A stretch of DNA of 64,000 nt, from assembly GCF_000374065.1 (NCBI RefSeq), contig NZ_KB893246.1:248001-312000 (forward strand), in the 5' to 3' direction. Every line of letters begins with the position of its first letter. The stretch's first letter is position 1. Position numbers and translations under genes: made by a program. The notes beneath the pieces are model-generated. The model did not search any database and was not told the origin of the DNA. It saw only the letters and a list, made by a program, of their open reading frames with translations. Origin of the DNA: Spirosoma luteum DSM 19990 (GTDB taxonomy: Bacteria; Bacteroidota; Bacteroidia; Cytophagales; Spirosomataceae). This document shows, one piece after another, positions 28,964 to 37,739 of this stretch.

Positions 28964-29974
28964 TCAAGGCTGGATGATGCGTATTTTCCCGTTGAGTTGT
29001 GGCCGTCCGGGCAGGTAGAAATCCATTCCTGTCTGTTGCTCAATATCGATCAATTTGTTTCTTGTTTCCACACTTCGCAGACCGATTTGGCTTCGTAACT
29101 GATTAGCCCGAACCAGTTCCGTTTCCGTTAATGCCCCTAGGTAGCCGTATGATTTTTCTTTATGATCACTGCTAATAGCAATATACCAGTCTTCGATGAT
29201 GGCAAATTCGTAGGGTGACATTTGCCCAGTTAGTACCGCTTGCTGTAATGAGTTTTTCAGGTGGGGGTACAATGTATCTTTCACGGCATACCGTGTGCTC
29301 ATCGAATTGTGATGACTTAGGATTGTGGATGTCCAGTAATTGTTGCCAATCAATCTCTCTCCAGGATAGCCGTATGTGCTAATAATCTGGTTGAGTTGCG
29401 CTAACTGCTTTTCACTGTGCGGGGCAAACTTTCTTTCAGCGTACCGTTGTTGCGCTTTTGAGCTCAAGGTAAACAAGGCTCCTATTGCCTTCCACTGGTC
29501 TTTCCTGAACATCGTTTGCACTCGTTTTCGCAATGCCGGGTTTATATGGGCCTGGTAAACGCTACGCAGAGAATCGTATGATTGTTTAGTCGTTTTCCAG
29601 TTATCAAGCCGCTGGAGTTTCCCCAGAAATTTATTTTTTTTGATAGACTTCATGGTCCACCCACTGGTAATTCCTTTTTTCAGGTAGACGAAAGAATCGT
29701 CTGTTTTACCAATGTATAGCGCAAGTTGAGTGGCTATTTTGTAGTCGCGCAAAAAGACAAAGTCATGGCTATCGAATAATCGGACATAAAGACTTAACGC
29801 TTTGGTGTAGTCCTGGGCAGCGATGGCCGTTTCTGCTTCGATAACGGCGCGATGGTACGCCAAATAGTCGTCATTAGCGCGGGCTGCCAAACAGGGTGTC
29901 TGCGTATATAACGGCAGGAAACAGAGAAAAACCCAGATATAGCGGCTGTTTTTGGACTGATTGTGAAAAGACAT
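28964..29974 (-). CDS. exported protein of unknown function, DUF6624-like C-terminal half
   Basis: 336 residues with a signal peptide (YIWVFLCFLPLYTQTPCLA). Residues ~40-130 look like a helical, TPR-like stretch (YLAYHRAVIEAETAIAAQDYTKALSLYVRLFDS). The C-terminal part (ISTYGYPGERLIGNNYWTS, HHN, IEDWYIA) resembles the poorly studied DUF6624 group found in many Bacteroidota secreted proteins; that link is from memory and not firm. No catalytic motif recognised. It is convergent with lepB, 15 bp apart, and the next minus-strand gene (aag) is 88 bp upstream. Confidence 0.7.
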   Translation of the reverse strand: MSFHNQSKNSRYIWVFLCFLPLYTQTPCLAARANDDYLAYHRAVIEAETAIAAQDYTKALSLYVRLFDSHDFVFLRDYKIATQLALYIGKTDDSFVYLKKGITSGWTMKSIKKNKFLGKLQRLDNWKTTKQSYDSLRSVYQAHINPALRKRVQTMFRKDQWKAIGALFTLSSKAQQRYAERKFAPHSEKQLAQLNQIISTYGYPGERLIGNNYWTSTILSHHNSMSTRYAVKDTLYPHLKNSLQQAVLTGQMSPYEFAIIEDWYIAISSDHKEKSYGYLGALTETELVRANQLRSQIGLRSVETRNKLIDIEQQTGMDFYLPGRPQLNGKIRIIQP

Positions 29975-30062
29975 GGGCCTCTTTCGGTAAGCTGTTTGTG
30001 AACAGACCCCGCCCCCCGGCCTACGGTTGGAAGTATAGCCAGAAAAACGACCAGTGCCGTTG

Positions 30063-30698
30063 TTATTTCCGACTCACGAACTTATTCCCTTTTATATAAT
30101 ACCGGTATGGCAAATCGGCTCCGTGCATCAGACCAATACGGGTAGTCGTTACCATGTCGAAGTCGTGCAGGACCGGTCCGCGAATGTATATGTCGCCCGT
30201 AATCAGCGATGTCCCATTGTGGTCTATTCGGCCGATACCCATTGCCACAGTGAGTTTGGCGGGGCCGTTAGCCAGGTTTCGCTGGCCGTCGGCCGTGGTA
30301 GGGTCAATGGTGTTATTACGATAACGGGCGAAGCCGGTTTTGAAGGCTTCGTTTCGCCGGGTACCCATCAACGTAATGCCTTCCGTTGGTTCAAGGGCGC
30401 GAATCAGTACGGCTTCGCCCACACCCTCCGGCCCCGTTACTACATTGATGCAGTTGTAATGATTGTATATCTGGTAGACGTACAATGTACTGGCGGGGCC
30501 AAACATGGATGCGTTACGCGTCGTCTGACGTCGGTAGGCATGACAAGCCGGGTCATCAGTCAGATACCCTTCCGTTTCGACAATTATACCGGCGGTAGTA
30601 CCATCCGCATGTTCATGTACCAGTTCACAGCCCAGTACCAGTTGAGCAATAGTAAGCGTATCGTGAGACTGATAAAAGTCGAGAGCAAGTTTATTCAT
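30063..30698 (-). CDS. alkyladenine (3-methyladenine) DNA glycosylase, Aag/MPG family
   Basis: 211 residues from ATG 30698 (MNKLALDFYQSHD); an upstream TTG at 30713 is a weaker start. Typical AAG features: IIVETEGYLTDDPACHAYR (catalytic Glu and the DNA-contact region), the intercalating Tyr region YVYQIYNHYNCINVVT, and the C-terminal GPAKLTVAMGI. The enzyme excises alkylated purines and hypoxanthine to start base-excision repair. It follows the TonB-dependent receptor gene after a long hairpin and probably has its own promoter. Confidence 0.94.
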   Translation of the reverse strand: MNKLALDFYQSHDTLTIAQLVLGCELVHEHADGTTAGIIVETEGYLTDDPACHAYRRQTTRNASMFGPASTLYVYQIYNHYNCINVVTGPEGVGEAVLIRALEPTEGITLMGTRRNEAFKTGFARYRNNTIDPTTADGQRNLANGPAKLTVAMGIGRIDHNGTSLITGDIYIRGPVLHDFDMVTTTRIGLMHGADLPYRYYIKGNKFVSRK

Positions 30699-30720
30699 TT
30701 CCAAAAGGGTCAAACTGTTC

Positions 30721-30776
30721 AGAAGCTGTATGAATTAGCGATTTGAGTCGAAAAGCGATTAATTCATACAGCTTCT
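30721..30776 (-). terminator. 17-bp perfect hairpin after the TonB receptor gene
   Basis: Arms 30721-30737 and 30760-30776 are perfect 17-bp complements with a 22-nt loop. They lie between the end of the receptor gene at 30834 and the start of the glycosylase gene. No U-tract; terminator or 3'-end stabiliser by inference. Confidence 0.6.
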
Positions 30777-30833
30777 TATGAAAGTGCCTGGAGCCAGATT
30801 CTCTTAACAAAGGATTGTCGACTTTGTCTAAAT

Positions 30834-33425
30834 TCAGTTTGATGCCAATATGGCCAGTACAACTGTAGTATAATAAAAACCTCCCACACTGGGTCCGGCA
30901 GTGAAGGTTGTGTACGGGCGATTCAGCAGGTTTGTTCCTCCAACTTTAAACGAAAGCGGACCAAATACTCGATTTGATGTGGGTACGGTATAACTGATTT
31001 GGGCATCGAACGTTTTGATGGCCGGAACTATTCCTGCTGCCAGCGACGATTGCCATAGAAACGCACTCTGATATTTGTATGTAATAGAAAAACCCACGTT
31101 CTGGTAGATGGCCGGGTTCGAAATACTAATGTTTGTTATCCATTTGGGCGTGTTAAAAGCCTCCTCCAGTCCATCACCCTGGTCGCTACGGGCCAACTGC
31201 GCCAGCGACGCATTACCGGAAAAAACCCAATCTCTTCCTGCCGAATACCGGACTCCTACGCCCGACCCGTAATTGTAAACCGTGGTTTTTGAGTTAGTCC
31301 AGAGTCGATAACGGTCCTGCTGATTCCGGTCGGCTAGGTAGTAGGCCAGCGAATCAGGATTACTGCCTTTGGGAATGTTGGCCTCTACCTGGGCTATGAA
31401 GTTGTGGTATACGTTGTAGTAAAAATCAACGTCGATGTACAGTTTCCTGTCAAAAAACAGCCCTCTGTAGCCTAGTTCGATGCTATTGACCTGTTCGGGT
31501 TTCAGGTAGGTATATGTGTTTGATTTCAGTAGTTCCTTATTTTTCTGAATGGCTTGGGTAGAGCTTAGCTTGTTCGTATTAACATCCGTATTGATAGCAG
31601 CCTGAAACGCGTCGATAGAGTTACGGAAATACGACTGCTCAAAAATACCCTGCGACATGATTTTCAGGCCTCCTATGCGTTTCACGCCACCCGAATTGAC
31701 GTTGGAAAAGGCTTCGAACAGCGATGGAAACCGATATCCCGTTTGGTATGACACCCGAACTGCATGGTCCTCAACCGGCGTAAACACGGCCGAAATTCGC
31801 GGATTGACTTTCGCATCGAAATAACGGTTTTTATCGACCCGCAATGACCCACTTAGTTTGAGTTGCTCACCAAAAAAGGAGCGTGATACCTGTACAAAGC
31901 CTCCTGTTTTGTCATAAATCAAATCGTTACTGGTTCTATCAGGATTGATGAAATAGTTACCATCCGGGAAGACAACGTACCGACGATAATCTAAACCTGC
32001 CAATAGACTGATACCTGTTTTTTGCCTGAAACCAGCCCACAACACCCGCGTTGGCTCCACTTGTCCTTCTGCGTGGTACATCCAGGATTTCACCTGGAGG
32101 GCCGCCCCTACATCCCAGTTATTGATGGTACGAAGTTTAGCAACCTGATCGTTGAACACAACCGAACCGGGTTCGGGTCGTCCGGCATCTGCCGTGGATC
32201 GAGCTGACTGTAAAGCATCATTAACCGCCTGCCCGGCGGCCGTACTGGCCGAAAACTGACTGGAAAAATCGGAGAACCATTGACTATTCGTTTTAAAGGA
32301 ACGGTCAATATTCTCGGCCATGGAGCGTATGTTGTACGAATCGCCCGTGTTTTCGTGGGTTCGGTACACCCGGACGTGTACAGAGGGCGATTCGAGCGTC
32401 AGGCTATGCTGATCGAGCATGTAGTTGTCCAGCCGAAAACGGTTGGTGCGCTGGTACACATTATCGAGTGTGGCTGCTTTATACTGATACGAAATGGTCA
32501 GTGACGGGCGGATACGCCAGAAAACGGCGGCATCACCCCGCAGATTACGAAGGCTCAAATCCGTCGTTTCGTTCTCAAAATAGCCCGTCCGGGAAACCAC
32601 GTATTTTTTACCGTTTAGGGTCAACGTTTGCCGGTTCGGGGATTCATCACCGTACTTATTGACCAGATCACTACCGGGGTTACTGGCGCCTGTCAATCCC
32701 AGCGATGTATTTGCATTGGGGTTCAAATCCGTTGCATCACTGGCAATCCAATCATAGCCCCGCTGGTAGGTGAGGTTGACTTTAAAAGCAAATCGGGAAC
32801 CCACTGTCCGGGCATACCGAACGCTGGTTTCGCTGTATGCTTTGGCCGAAATCCGCGGATCATTTAGGTGATTAACGCCCGTTTTCTGGCTGAAGCTCAA
32901 TCCCGGCGATGAGAATGGGTCTTTGGTAATAAGTTGTGCGAGACCATTCAGGGCATTTAAGCCATAAAGCGCCGAAGCGGCCCCCGGCACTATTTCTACC
33001 CGCTGAATATCCAAGTCAGGCGGGGCAAGGGCGTTGGCAATGGGCGCCCCAATGTGCGGAGCCTGGTTGTCTATACCATCGACCAACTGCACAAAACGAA
33101 CGTTGGTGGGGTTGGCAAATCCCCGAGTGTTGTACACCTTAAACCCCATACTGGATGTAAGCAGTTGAACGCCTTTCAGATTTTCGATAGCATCGAAGTA
33201 CGAAGGCTGCGCCGAAAGTTGAATCTGTCTACTGTCCAGCAACTCAATACTCACCGGAGATTTTAGGATACTCTCCGGTACGCGGGAAGCCGTTATAACA
33301 ATTTCGTTTAGCTGGACTCTACGCAACGAATCAGCCGGTTTACCCGTGCTATCCGGCCATACGGTAGCCCGAACAGGTTGACTAAATTGGCTGATCAGTA
33401 CAATAGCCCAGAAAAAGTTTTTCAT
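30834..33425 (-). CDS. TonB-dependent outer-membrane receptor (siderophore/vitamin type)
   Basis: 863 residues with a signal peptide (NFFWAIVLISQFSQPVRA). Unlike the SusC protein it has no CarboxypepD domain: the TonB-box-like LNEIVITASRVPES leads into the plug (YFDAIENLKGVQLLTSS to GAASALYGLNALNGLAQLITKDP) and a barrel ending KVGGTNLLNRPYTTF...VLAILASN. The plug and barrel order resembles FecA/CirA-type receptors for iron chelates, cobalamin or small ligands rather than SusC. It has no SusD partner. The start codon lies 3 bases from a 55-bp dyad that also contains a promoter element, so regulated expression is likely. Confidence 0.93.
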   Translation of the reverse strand: MKNFFWAIVLISQFSQPVRATVWPDSTGKPADSLRRVQLNEIVITASRVPESILKSPVSIELLDSRQIQLSAQPSYFDAIENLKGVQLLTSSMGFKVYNTRGFANPTNVRFVQLVDGIDNQAPHIGAPIANALAPPDLDIQRVEIVPGAASALYGLNALNGLAQLITKDPFSSPGLSFSQKTGVNHLNDPRISAKAYSETSVRYARTVGSRFAFKVNLTYQRGYDWIASDATDLNPNANTSLGLTGASNPGSDLVNKYGDESPNRQTLTLNGKKYVVSRTGYFENETTDLSLRNLRGDAAVFWRIRPSLTISYQYKAATLDNVYQRTNRFRLDNYMLDQHSLTLESPSVHVRVYRTHENTGDSYNIRSMAENIDRSFKTNSQWFSDFSSQFSASTAAGQAVNDALQSARSTADAGRPEPGSVVFNDQVAKLRTINNWDVGAALQVKSWMYHAEGQVEPTRVLWAGFRQKTGISLLAGLDYRRYVVFPDGNYFINPDRTSNDLIYDKTGGFVQVSRSFFGEQLKLSGSLRVDKNRYFDAKVNPRISAVFTPVEDHAVRVSYQTGYRFPSLFEAFSNVNSGGVKRIGGLKIMSQGIFEQSYFRNSIDAFQAAINTDVNTNKLSSTQAIQKNKELLKSNTYTYLKPEQVNSIELGYRGLFFDRKLYIDVDFYYNVYHNFIAQVEANIPKGSNPDSLAYYLADRNQQDRYRLWTNSKTTVYNYGSGVGVRYSAGRDWVFSGNASLAQLARSDQGDGLEEAFNTPKWITNISISNPAIYQNVGFSITYKYQSAFLWQSSLAAGIVPAIKTFDAQISYTVPTSNRVFGPLSFKVGGTNLLNRPYTTFTAGPSVGGFYYTTVVLAILASN

Positions 33426-33428
33426 TCA

Positions 33429-33483
33429 AGCGTTATATCTGCCCAAATATAACGAATCGTTGTATTTAGGCAGATATAACGCT
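33429..33483 (-). promoter_or_regulatory. 55-bp dyad overlapping the promoter of the TonB receptor
   Basis: Outer arms 33429-33443 and 33469-33483 are 15-bp perfect complements. After one mismatch the inner arms 33445-33454 and 33458-33467 pair with a single wobble, leaving a 3-nt loop. On the minus strand TATATTTG (33451-33444), a TAnnTTTG match, lies inside the dyad, 19 bases from the receptor ATG at 33425. This may be an operator for a dimeric or tetrameric regulator, or a 5'-UTR structure. Confidence 0.65.
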
Positions 33484-33648
33484 CTTAAAAAGTCAGAAAA
33501 TAGGCGAACGGGTATACATGAATGGACAATGGACGCAAGAGAAAGATCGTGATGGCCAAAGTCATTAGATGCAATTCAACTTAGGAAGGTTACTTATCTT
33601 CGCATCAGCCTTATTTGGCAAGCATCTGTTTGTTTCGTCATATAAAGA

Positions 33649-33681
33649 AAAAACGCTAACTCGTTGAAAGTTAGCGTTTTT
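33649..33681 (-). terminator. terminator of tRNA-Arg
   Basis: Arms 33649-33660 and 33670-33681 form a 12-bp perfect stem with runs of A and T at the base, giving a U-tract on either strand. It lies 36 bases after the 3' end of tRNA-Arg on the minus strand. No plus-strand gene lies just before it. Confidence 0.8.
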
Positions 33682-33716
33682 AGATGTTATCTGGATTCAA
33701 CGAAAACCAGATGTTG

Positions 33717-33788
33717 TGCTCCCGAAGGGATTCGAACCCCTATCGTCGGTACCGGAAACCGAAATTCTATCCATTGAACTACGGAAGC
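33717..33788 (-). tRNA. tRNA-Arg (anticodon CCG)
   Basis: 72-nt cloverleaf read on the minus strand. The acceptor arm is GCTTCCG with CGGGAGC (one wobble), the D arm GTTC/GAAT, the anticodon stem TCGGT/ACCGA with loop TTCCGGT giving anticodon CCG, and the T arm contains TTCGAAT. Discriminator A; CCA is not encoded. It reads CGG codons. Confidence 0.96.
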
Positions 33789-33870
33789 GGGCATTTCCCT
33801 GTTTGGGATTGCAAATATAGCAGATGCAATGGCTTTTTCGCAAGCGCAAATCTAAATACCCTCTTTACTT

Positions 33871-36363
33871 TTATCGTCTCCCACGGCCACCACGTCGGTT
33901 TTCACCTTTGGCGGCTGGCGCCTGTTTGTCCCCACTCTTAACCGTTCGACGGGGAGCGGAAGCTGACCCTGACCGCGAACTACCTGACGATGAACGCCGA
34001 TTGTCATCACGCCGGCGGGAGGTCGATGCGTCTGAGTCAGAAGCGTGGCCCGCTTTATCACTCACCAATGCAAAATCCATACTCCGGCGAGCCAGATTCG
34101 TTTCTTTTACCCGCACCACAACCGGGTCGCCAAAGGTGTACATTTTCTTATGTCGCTGTCCAACGATGCGGTAATTATCCTTATCGAATTCATAAAAATC
34201 ATCGCTCAGGTCCTGCATCCTGACCAGACCTTCGCAACTATTTTCTGTGATTTCAACAAAAATGCCGAAGTCGGTAACACCCGAAATAACGCCTTCGAAT
34301 GCCTGGTTGGGGGCCATACGACTCATAAACTCAACCTGCTTGTACTTGATGCTGGCCCGTTCTGCTTCGGCAGCCATCTTCTCCCGCTCCGATGAGTGAC
34401 GACATTTTTCCTCGTATTCTTCGGCATCAGCGGGTTTACCTTTGTCCAGATAATGCTGGAGCAATCGGTGCGCCATCATGTCGGGGTAGCGACGGATGGG
34501 TGATGTAAAGTGCGAATACCGCCGAAACGCCAGGCCAAAGTGCCCCAAATCTTCGGTGCTGTACCGGGCTTTCGACATAGTCCGAACGGCCAGCTGCTGT
34601 AGCATACCCGCTTCGGGTTTTCCCTCAATACTACTCATGAACCGATTCATGGAGTTGGAAAGGTCCTCGTCATCCACATTGAGTTTGTAGCCTAACCGAC
34701 GGGCAAAATCCGAGAAGCTACGGAGTTTTTCATCGTCGGGTGCTTCGTGAACGCGATACACCATTGTGTTTTCCTCGCCACCCTTATTGCGCTTCGACAA
34801 TGAATGCACAAACTCGGCTACACGCTTATTAGCCAGTAGCATGAACTCCTCAATAAGTTTGTTCGTATCCTGACGAATTTTTGGGTAGACGGCCAAAGGC
34901 ACTCCGTTCTCATCCAGCCGAAAGCGAACTTCAACCGTTTCGAAGTTAATAGCCCCGTTTTTGAAACGTTCATCCCGAAGCTTGTAAGCTAGTTCGTTCA
35001 GGAGCCGAAGTTCTTCCAGGTAATCGCCACTGTTGTTATTCAGGATGTCCTGCGCTTCTTCATAGGCAAAACGCCGGTTGGAATGCGTCACCGTCCGTCC
35101 GAACCATTCGTTAGCGATTTTGGCATCGGGAGTCACTTCAAATACCGCTGAGAATGTTAGTTTATCTTCATTGGGTCGGAGTGAACACAGGCCATTCGAC
35201 AGTTTTTCGGGTAACATGGGTACCACCCGGTCAACCAGGTAAACCGATGTTGCCCGTTTGTAGGCTTCGGCTTCCAGTTTTGAGCCAGGTAACACGTAAT
35301 GGGTCACATCGGCAATGTGAACGCCAATCTCAAAGTTACCATTGTCGAGCATCTGCACAGACAGCGCATCATCAAAATCCTTCGCATCAACCGGGTCGAT
35401 GGTGAAGGTGGTTACTTCGCGCATGTCCCGCCGTTTGGCGATATCCTTTTTAAGAATCTTCGTTGGAATTTCTTCTGCTTCCTGCTCCACATCGGACGGA
35501 AACACAATGGGCAAACCAAACTCGGCCAGAATAGCATGCATCTCGGTGTTGTTTTGACCGGCCAGGCCTAACACCGTTATGACTTCGCCCTCGAAGCGTT
35601 GTTTATGACTATCCGGAACGGGATATTTGGTCAGGCGAACGATGACTTTCTCACCATCTTTAGCCCCCCCCAATTTTTCTTTCGGGATAAAAACATCATC
35701 GTAAATTTTCTTACTGTCGGGACTCACAAAGCCGTAGGTTTCCCATACTTCAATACTCCCCACCAGTTCTACGCGCCCCCGCTCCAGTATATTAGCTACT
35801 TTTCCTTCGATCCGGCGTGGAGAACGTCCCCTTGATGCGTTACGGGAATCCGCAAAGCGAAGCACTCGTACTTTATCGCCATCAACGGCTCCGGCGAGGT
35901 CATCAGTCGATACCCAGATGTCGTTGTCGCGGTCGCCCCTAATGCCGGTGGCAGTAGTAGGAATAACGAAGGCAAAGCGTGAATTGACGTGGTCAACTAC
36001 ACCTTCAATCAGGTTCGCATTGGCATCGGCCCGGTAGCTTTTATCCGGTTGGCGCATAATGGCCCCCTCATCGACGAGTTCACCAATCATTCCGTTCATG
36101 ATGAGTTTCATCCGCCGGTCGCTGGTGCCGAAATGGTCGAGAACCTGTTCCTGCGTAAAGGACTGTTCTTCATTGATCTGAAAAAACGCCAGCAGGTCGT
36201 TTTTCAATTCATCCAGGTACGAATCGGTCTGAACTATGTTAGTTCTTGAACTTGATTTTTCCGCTCCTTTTTCCCGTGGCCGGGTTGTATGCGGTTGCCC
36301 ACCGAGGGGTTTACCTGGAGTGGAGTGCGAATATTTATCTGGTTTCGGTTTTCCGTTTCTCAT
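33871..36363 (-). CDS. rnr: ribonuclease R
   Basis: 830 residues. An N-terminal basic region and a winged-helix segment (FTQEQVLDHFGTSDRRMKL) precede the cold-shock domains (~150-260), the RNB catalytic domain with its acidic active site (TIDPVDAKDFDDALSV, ~330-345) and RNB end (RRYSHFTSPIRRYPDMMAHRLL), and an S1 domain (EGVISGVTDFGIFVEI, ~690-770). The last ~60 residues are a low-complexity Ser/Arg tail (RRRDDNRRSSSGSSRSGS ending NRRGGRGRR), longer than a usual RNase R tail. The enzyme degrades structured RNA 3' to 5'. tRNA-Arg lies upstream of its 3' end on the same strand. Confidence 0.96.
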   Translation of the reverse strand: MRNGKPKPDKYSHSTPGKPLGGQPHTTRPREKGAEKSSSRTNIVQTDSYLDELKNDLLAFFQINEEQSFTQEQVLDHFGTSDRRMKLIMNGMIGELVDEGAIMRQPDKSYRADANANLIEGVVDHVNSRFAFVIPTTATGIRGDRDNDIWVSTDDLAGAVDGDKVRVLRFADSRNASRGRSPRRIEGKVANILERGRVELVGSIEVWETYGFVSPDSKKIYDDVFIPKEKLGGAKDGEKVIVRLTKYPVPDSHKQRFEGEVITVLGLAGQNNTEMHAILAEFGLPIVFPSDVEQEAEEIPTKILKKDIAKRRDMREVTTFTIDPVDAKDFDDALSVQMLDNGNFEIGVHIADVTHYVLPGSKLEAEAYKRATSVYLVDRVVPMLPEKLSNGLCSLRPNEDKLTFSAVFEVTPDAKIANEWFGRTVTHSNRRFAYEEAQDILNNNSGDYLEELRLLNELAYKLRDERFKNGAINFETVEVRFRLDENGVPLAVYPKIRQDTNKLIEEFMLLANKRVAEFVHSLSKRNKGGEENTMVYRVHEAPDDEKLRSFSDFARRLGYKLNVDDEDLSNSMNRFMSSIEGKPEAGMLQQLAVRTMSKARYSTEDLGHFGLAFRRYSHFTSPIRRYPDMMAHRLLQHYLDKGKPADAEEYEEKCRHSSEREKMAAEAERASIKYKQVEFMSRMAPNQAFEGVISGVTDFGIFVEITENSCEGLVRMQDLSDDFYEFDKDNYRIVGQRHKKMYTFGDPVVVRVKETNLARRSMDFALVSDKAGHASDSDASTSRRRDDNRRSSSGSSRSGSASAPRRTVKSGDKQAPAAKGENRRGGRGRR

Positions 36364-36407
36364 GTTGTGTGCCTGACTCGTAGGACAGGCTAAAATGTTA
36401 ATTACAG

Positions 36408-36523
36408 TGTGGTTGGATAAACAGTGAAAAGCGTAGAATACAGAGTGGATAATAGAAAGCAGGGCTGATAATCCATTCCTTGTTTTTCTTCATTCTATCC
36501 TCTTTACTATTTTTATCAATCAC
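36408..36523. repeat. imperfect inverted-repeat spacer between rnr and the exonuclease-fold gene
   Basis: The stretch from 36408 (GTGGTTGGATAAACAGTGAA) is clearly related to the reverse complement of ~36480-36523 (reading GTGATTGATAAAAATAGTAA), with many substitutions. It fills the whole 152-bp spacer and slightly overlaps the stop of the exonuclease-fold gene. It is the same style as the spacers in the ribosomal cluster. Confidence 0.55.
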
Positions 36524-37253
36524 TTAATACAATATGCTCGTCGGCCACGAGCGGGGCACCCACCATTTTCAAATAAACCTGCGCCAGCATCACCATCGAA
36601 TCACGGGCGTACTGTTCAATGCGTGTCCAATCGTGTTCGCGGTAATATACTTCGCTGGTACGGTCGCCGGTCCATTCGAGGGGTCGGGTCGGTATGTTCA
36701 GAACAGCTGCCAGCAGATCGAGCGGCACAAAATGGCGTTTGTCGCCAAACTGCCACTGCTCGAGCGTGTCCTTATGTGGAATCTCCCAGGGTTTCTTACC
36801 CGATATCTGCAACGCGTGCGGCAACGGTAACCCATTCACCATTAATCGGCGGCACAGATAGGGAAAGTCGAACTCCTTGCCATTGTGCGCGCACAGGGTG
36901 AGTTCGCCGGGTGGGTATCGGTTGATGATCGTCACAAATTCCTGTAGCAGAGCCACCTCATCATCGTTGCTAATCAGTTTAACTTTCAGGTGTGGCAGAT
37001 CAGCATCGTCAAAAAACAGCCCTCCTACGCCAATGCAGATGATCTTGCCAAACTCGGCGAAGAATGATGCCCGACGGTCGTACCAACTAGCAGCCGACAG
37101 GTCATCATCGCCTTTGAAGTAGCGACTTTTTTCTTCCCACTGCCGCTGCAGGCGGGGTTCTACCGACAGGAGCGACGGCTCACCGGCCACCGTTTTAATG
37201 TCAATAAATAACAGGTTTTTAAGCCGACGTTTCCAAGTGATGGGTTGGGGCAT
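36516..37253 (-). CDS. DEDD 3'-5' exonuclease-fold protein (PolB-exo-like) with altered catalytic residues
   Basis: 245 residues of the predicted PolB-like 3'-5' exonuclease family. Motif I reads LLFIDIKTV: D18 is kept but the usual Glu two residues later (DIETV in relatives) is K20, coded AAA where GAA would be expected. Motif II is present (LCAHNGKEFDFPYLCRRL). Motif III reads QYARDSMVMLAQVY; aligned by hand with the family YCxxDVxxxAQ pattern, the expected Asp position is Ser, with an Asp one residue earlier. With two of four metal ligands changed it may be inactive or unusual. It is followed by rnr; 13 bp upstream is a small unknown gene. Family certain, activity doubtful. Confidence 0.85.
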   Translation of the reverse strand: MPQPITWKRRLKNLLFIDIKTVAGEPSLLSVEPRLQRQWEEKSRYFKGDDDLSAASWYDRRASFFAEFGKIICIGVGGLFFDDADLPHLKVKLISNDDEVALLQEFVTIINRYPPGELTLCAHNGKEFDFPYLCRRLMVNGLPLPHALQISGKKPWEIPHKDTLEQWQFGDKRHFVPLDLLAAVLNIPTRPLEWTGDRTSEVYYREHDWTRIEQYARDSMVMLAQVYLKMVGAPLVADEHIVLSD

Positions 37254-37266
37254 AGGATTTAAACGA

Positions 37267-37671
37267 TCATTCGTGCAGGATTCCCTCTAAACCCAGGGCC
37301 GGAATTTTCACCAGGTGCTGCTCGGTAATACTATCCGGCACGAAAATAAATTTCTTATCAAAAATCTGTTCATCAACGAAGTAACTCACCCAGTACTCAT
37401 TGTTGAGGTGAAAAACGTCGGGCATGATAGTTTCAACCACTTCATACGCCCCCGGCTGAACTTCAACGAAAAAATGACGCAGCGTAGATGTCTTCTGCTC
37501 TTCTTCGTTTTTTTGCCCGTATCCTTTCGACGTAACGAATACGGTTTTTATGGGAACATCATTCTGATTAATTAAAAAAACCTGCCAATCGTACTCGCCG
37601 ATTTCGTTCTTTTTTCGGGCAACTACTATTTGTACTCCCTCAACGGGCAAAAAATTAATGTCTTTTTTCAT
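37267..37671 (-). CDS. conserved small protein of unknown function
   Basis: 134 residues, no signal peptide or membrane segment, predicted mainly beta (INFLPVEGVQIVVARKKNEIG, WQVFLINQNDVPIKTVFVTSKGYG, FIFVPDSITEQHLVKIPALGLEGILHE). I recognise it only as the kind of small protein seen in Cytophagales next to housekeeping genes. It lies 13 bp before the exonuclease-fold gene on the same strand and 68 bp after lipB, so co-transcription is likely. No function can be assigned. Confidence 0.75.
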   Translation of the reverse strand: MKKDINFLPVEGVQIVVARKKNEIGEYDWQVFLINQNDVPIKTVFVTSKGYGQKNEEEQKTSTLRHFFVEVQPGAYEVVETIMPDVFHLNNEYWVSYFVDEQIFDKKFIFVPDSITEQHLVKIPALGLEGILHE

Positions 37672-37739
37672 TGTAAACCGTCAATGCAGGATGAAAGGCT
37701 ATTGGCGTCACTGATACAATACTGGTTGCAGCCGCTTTC

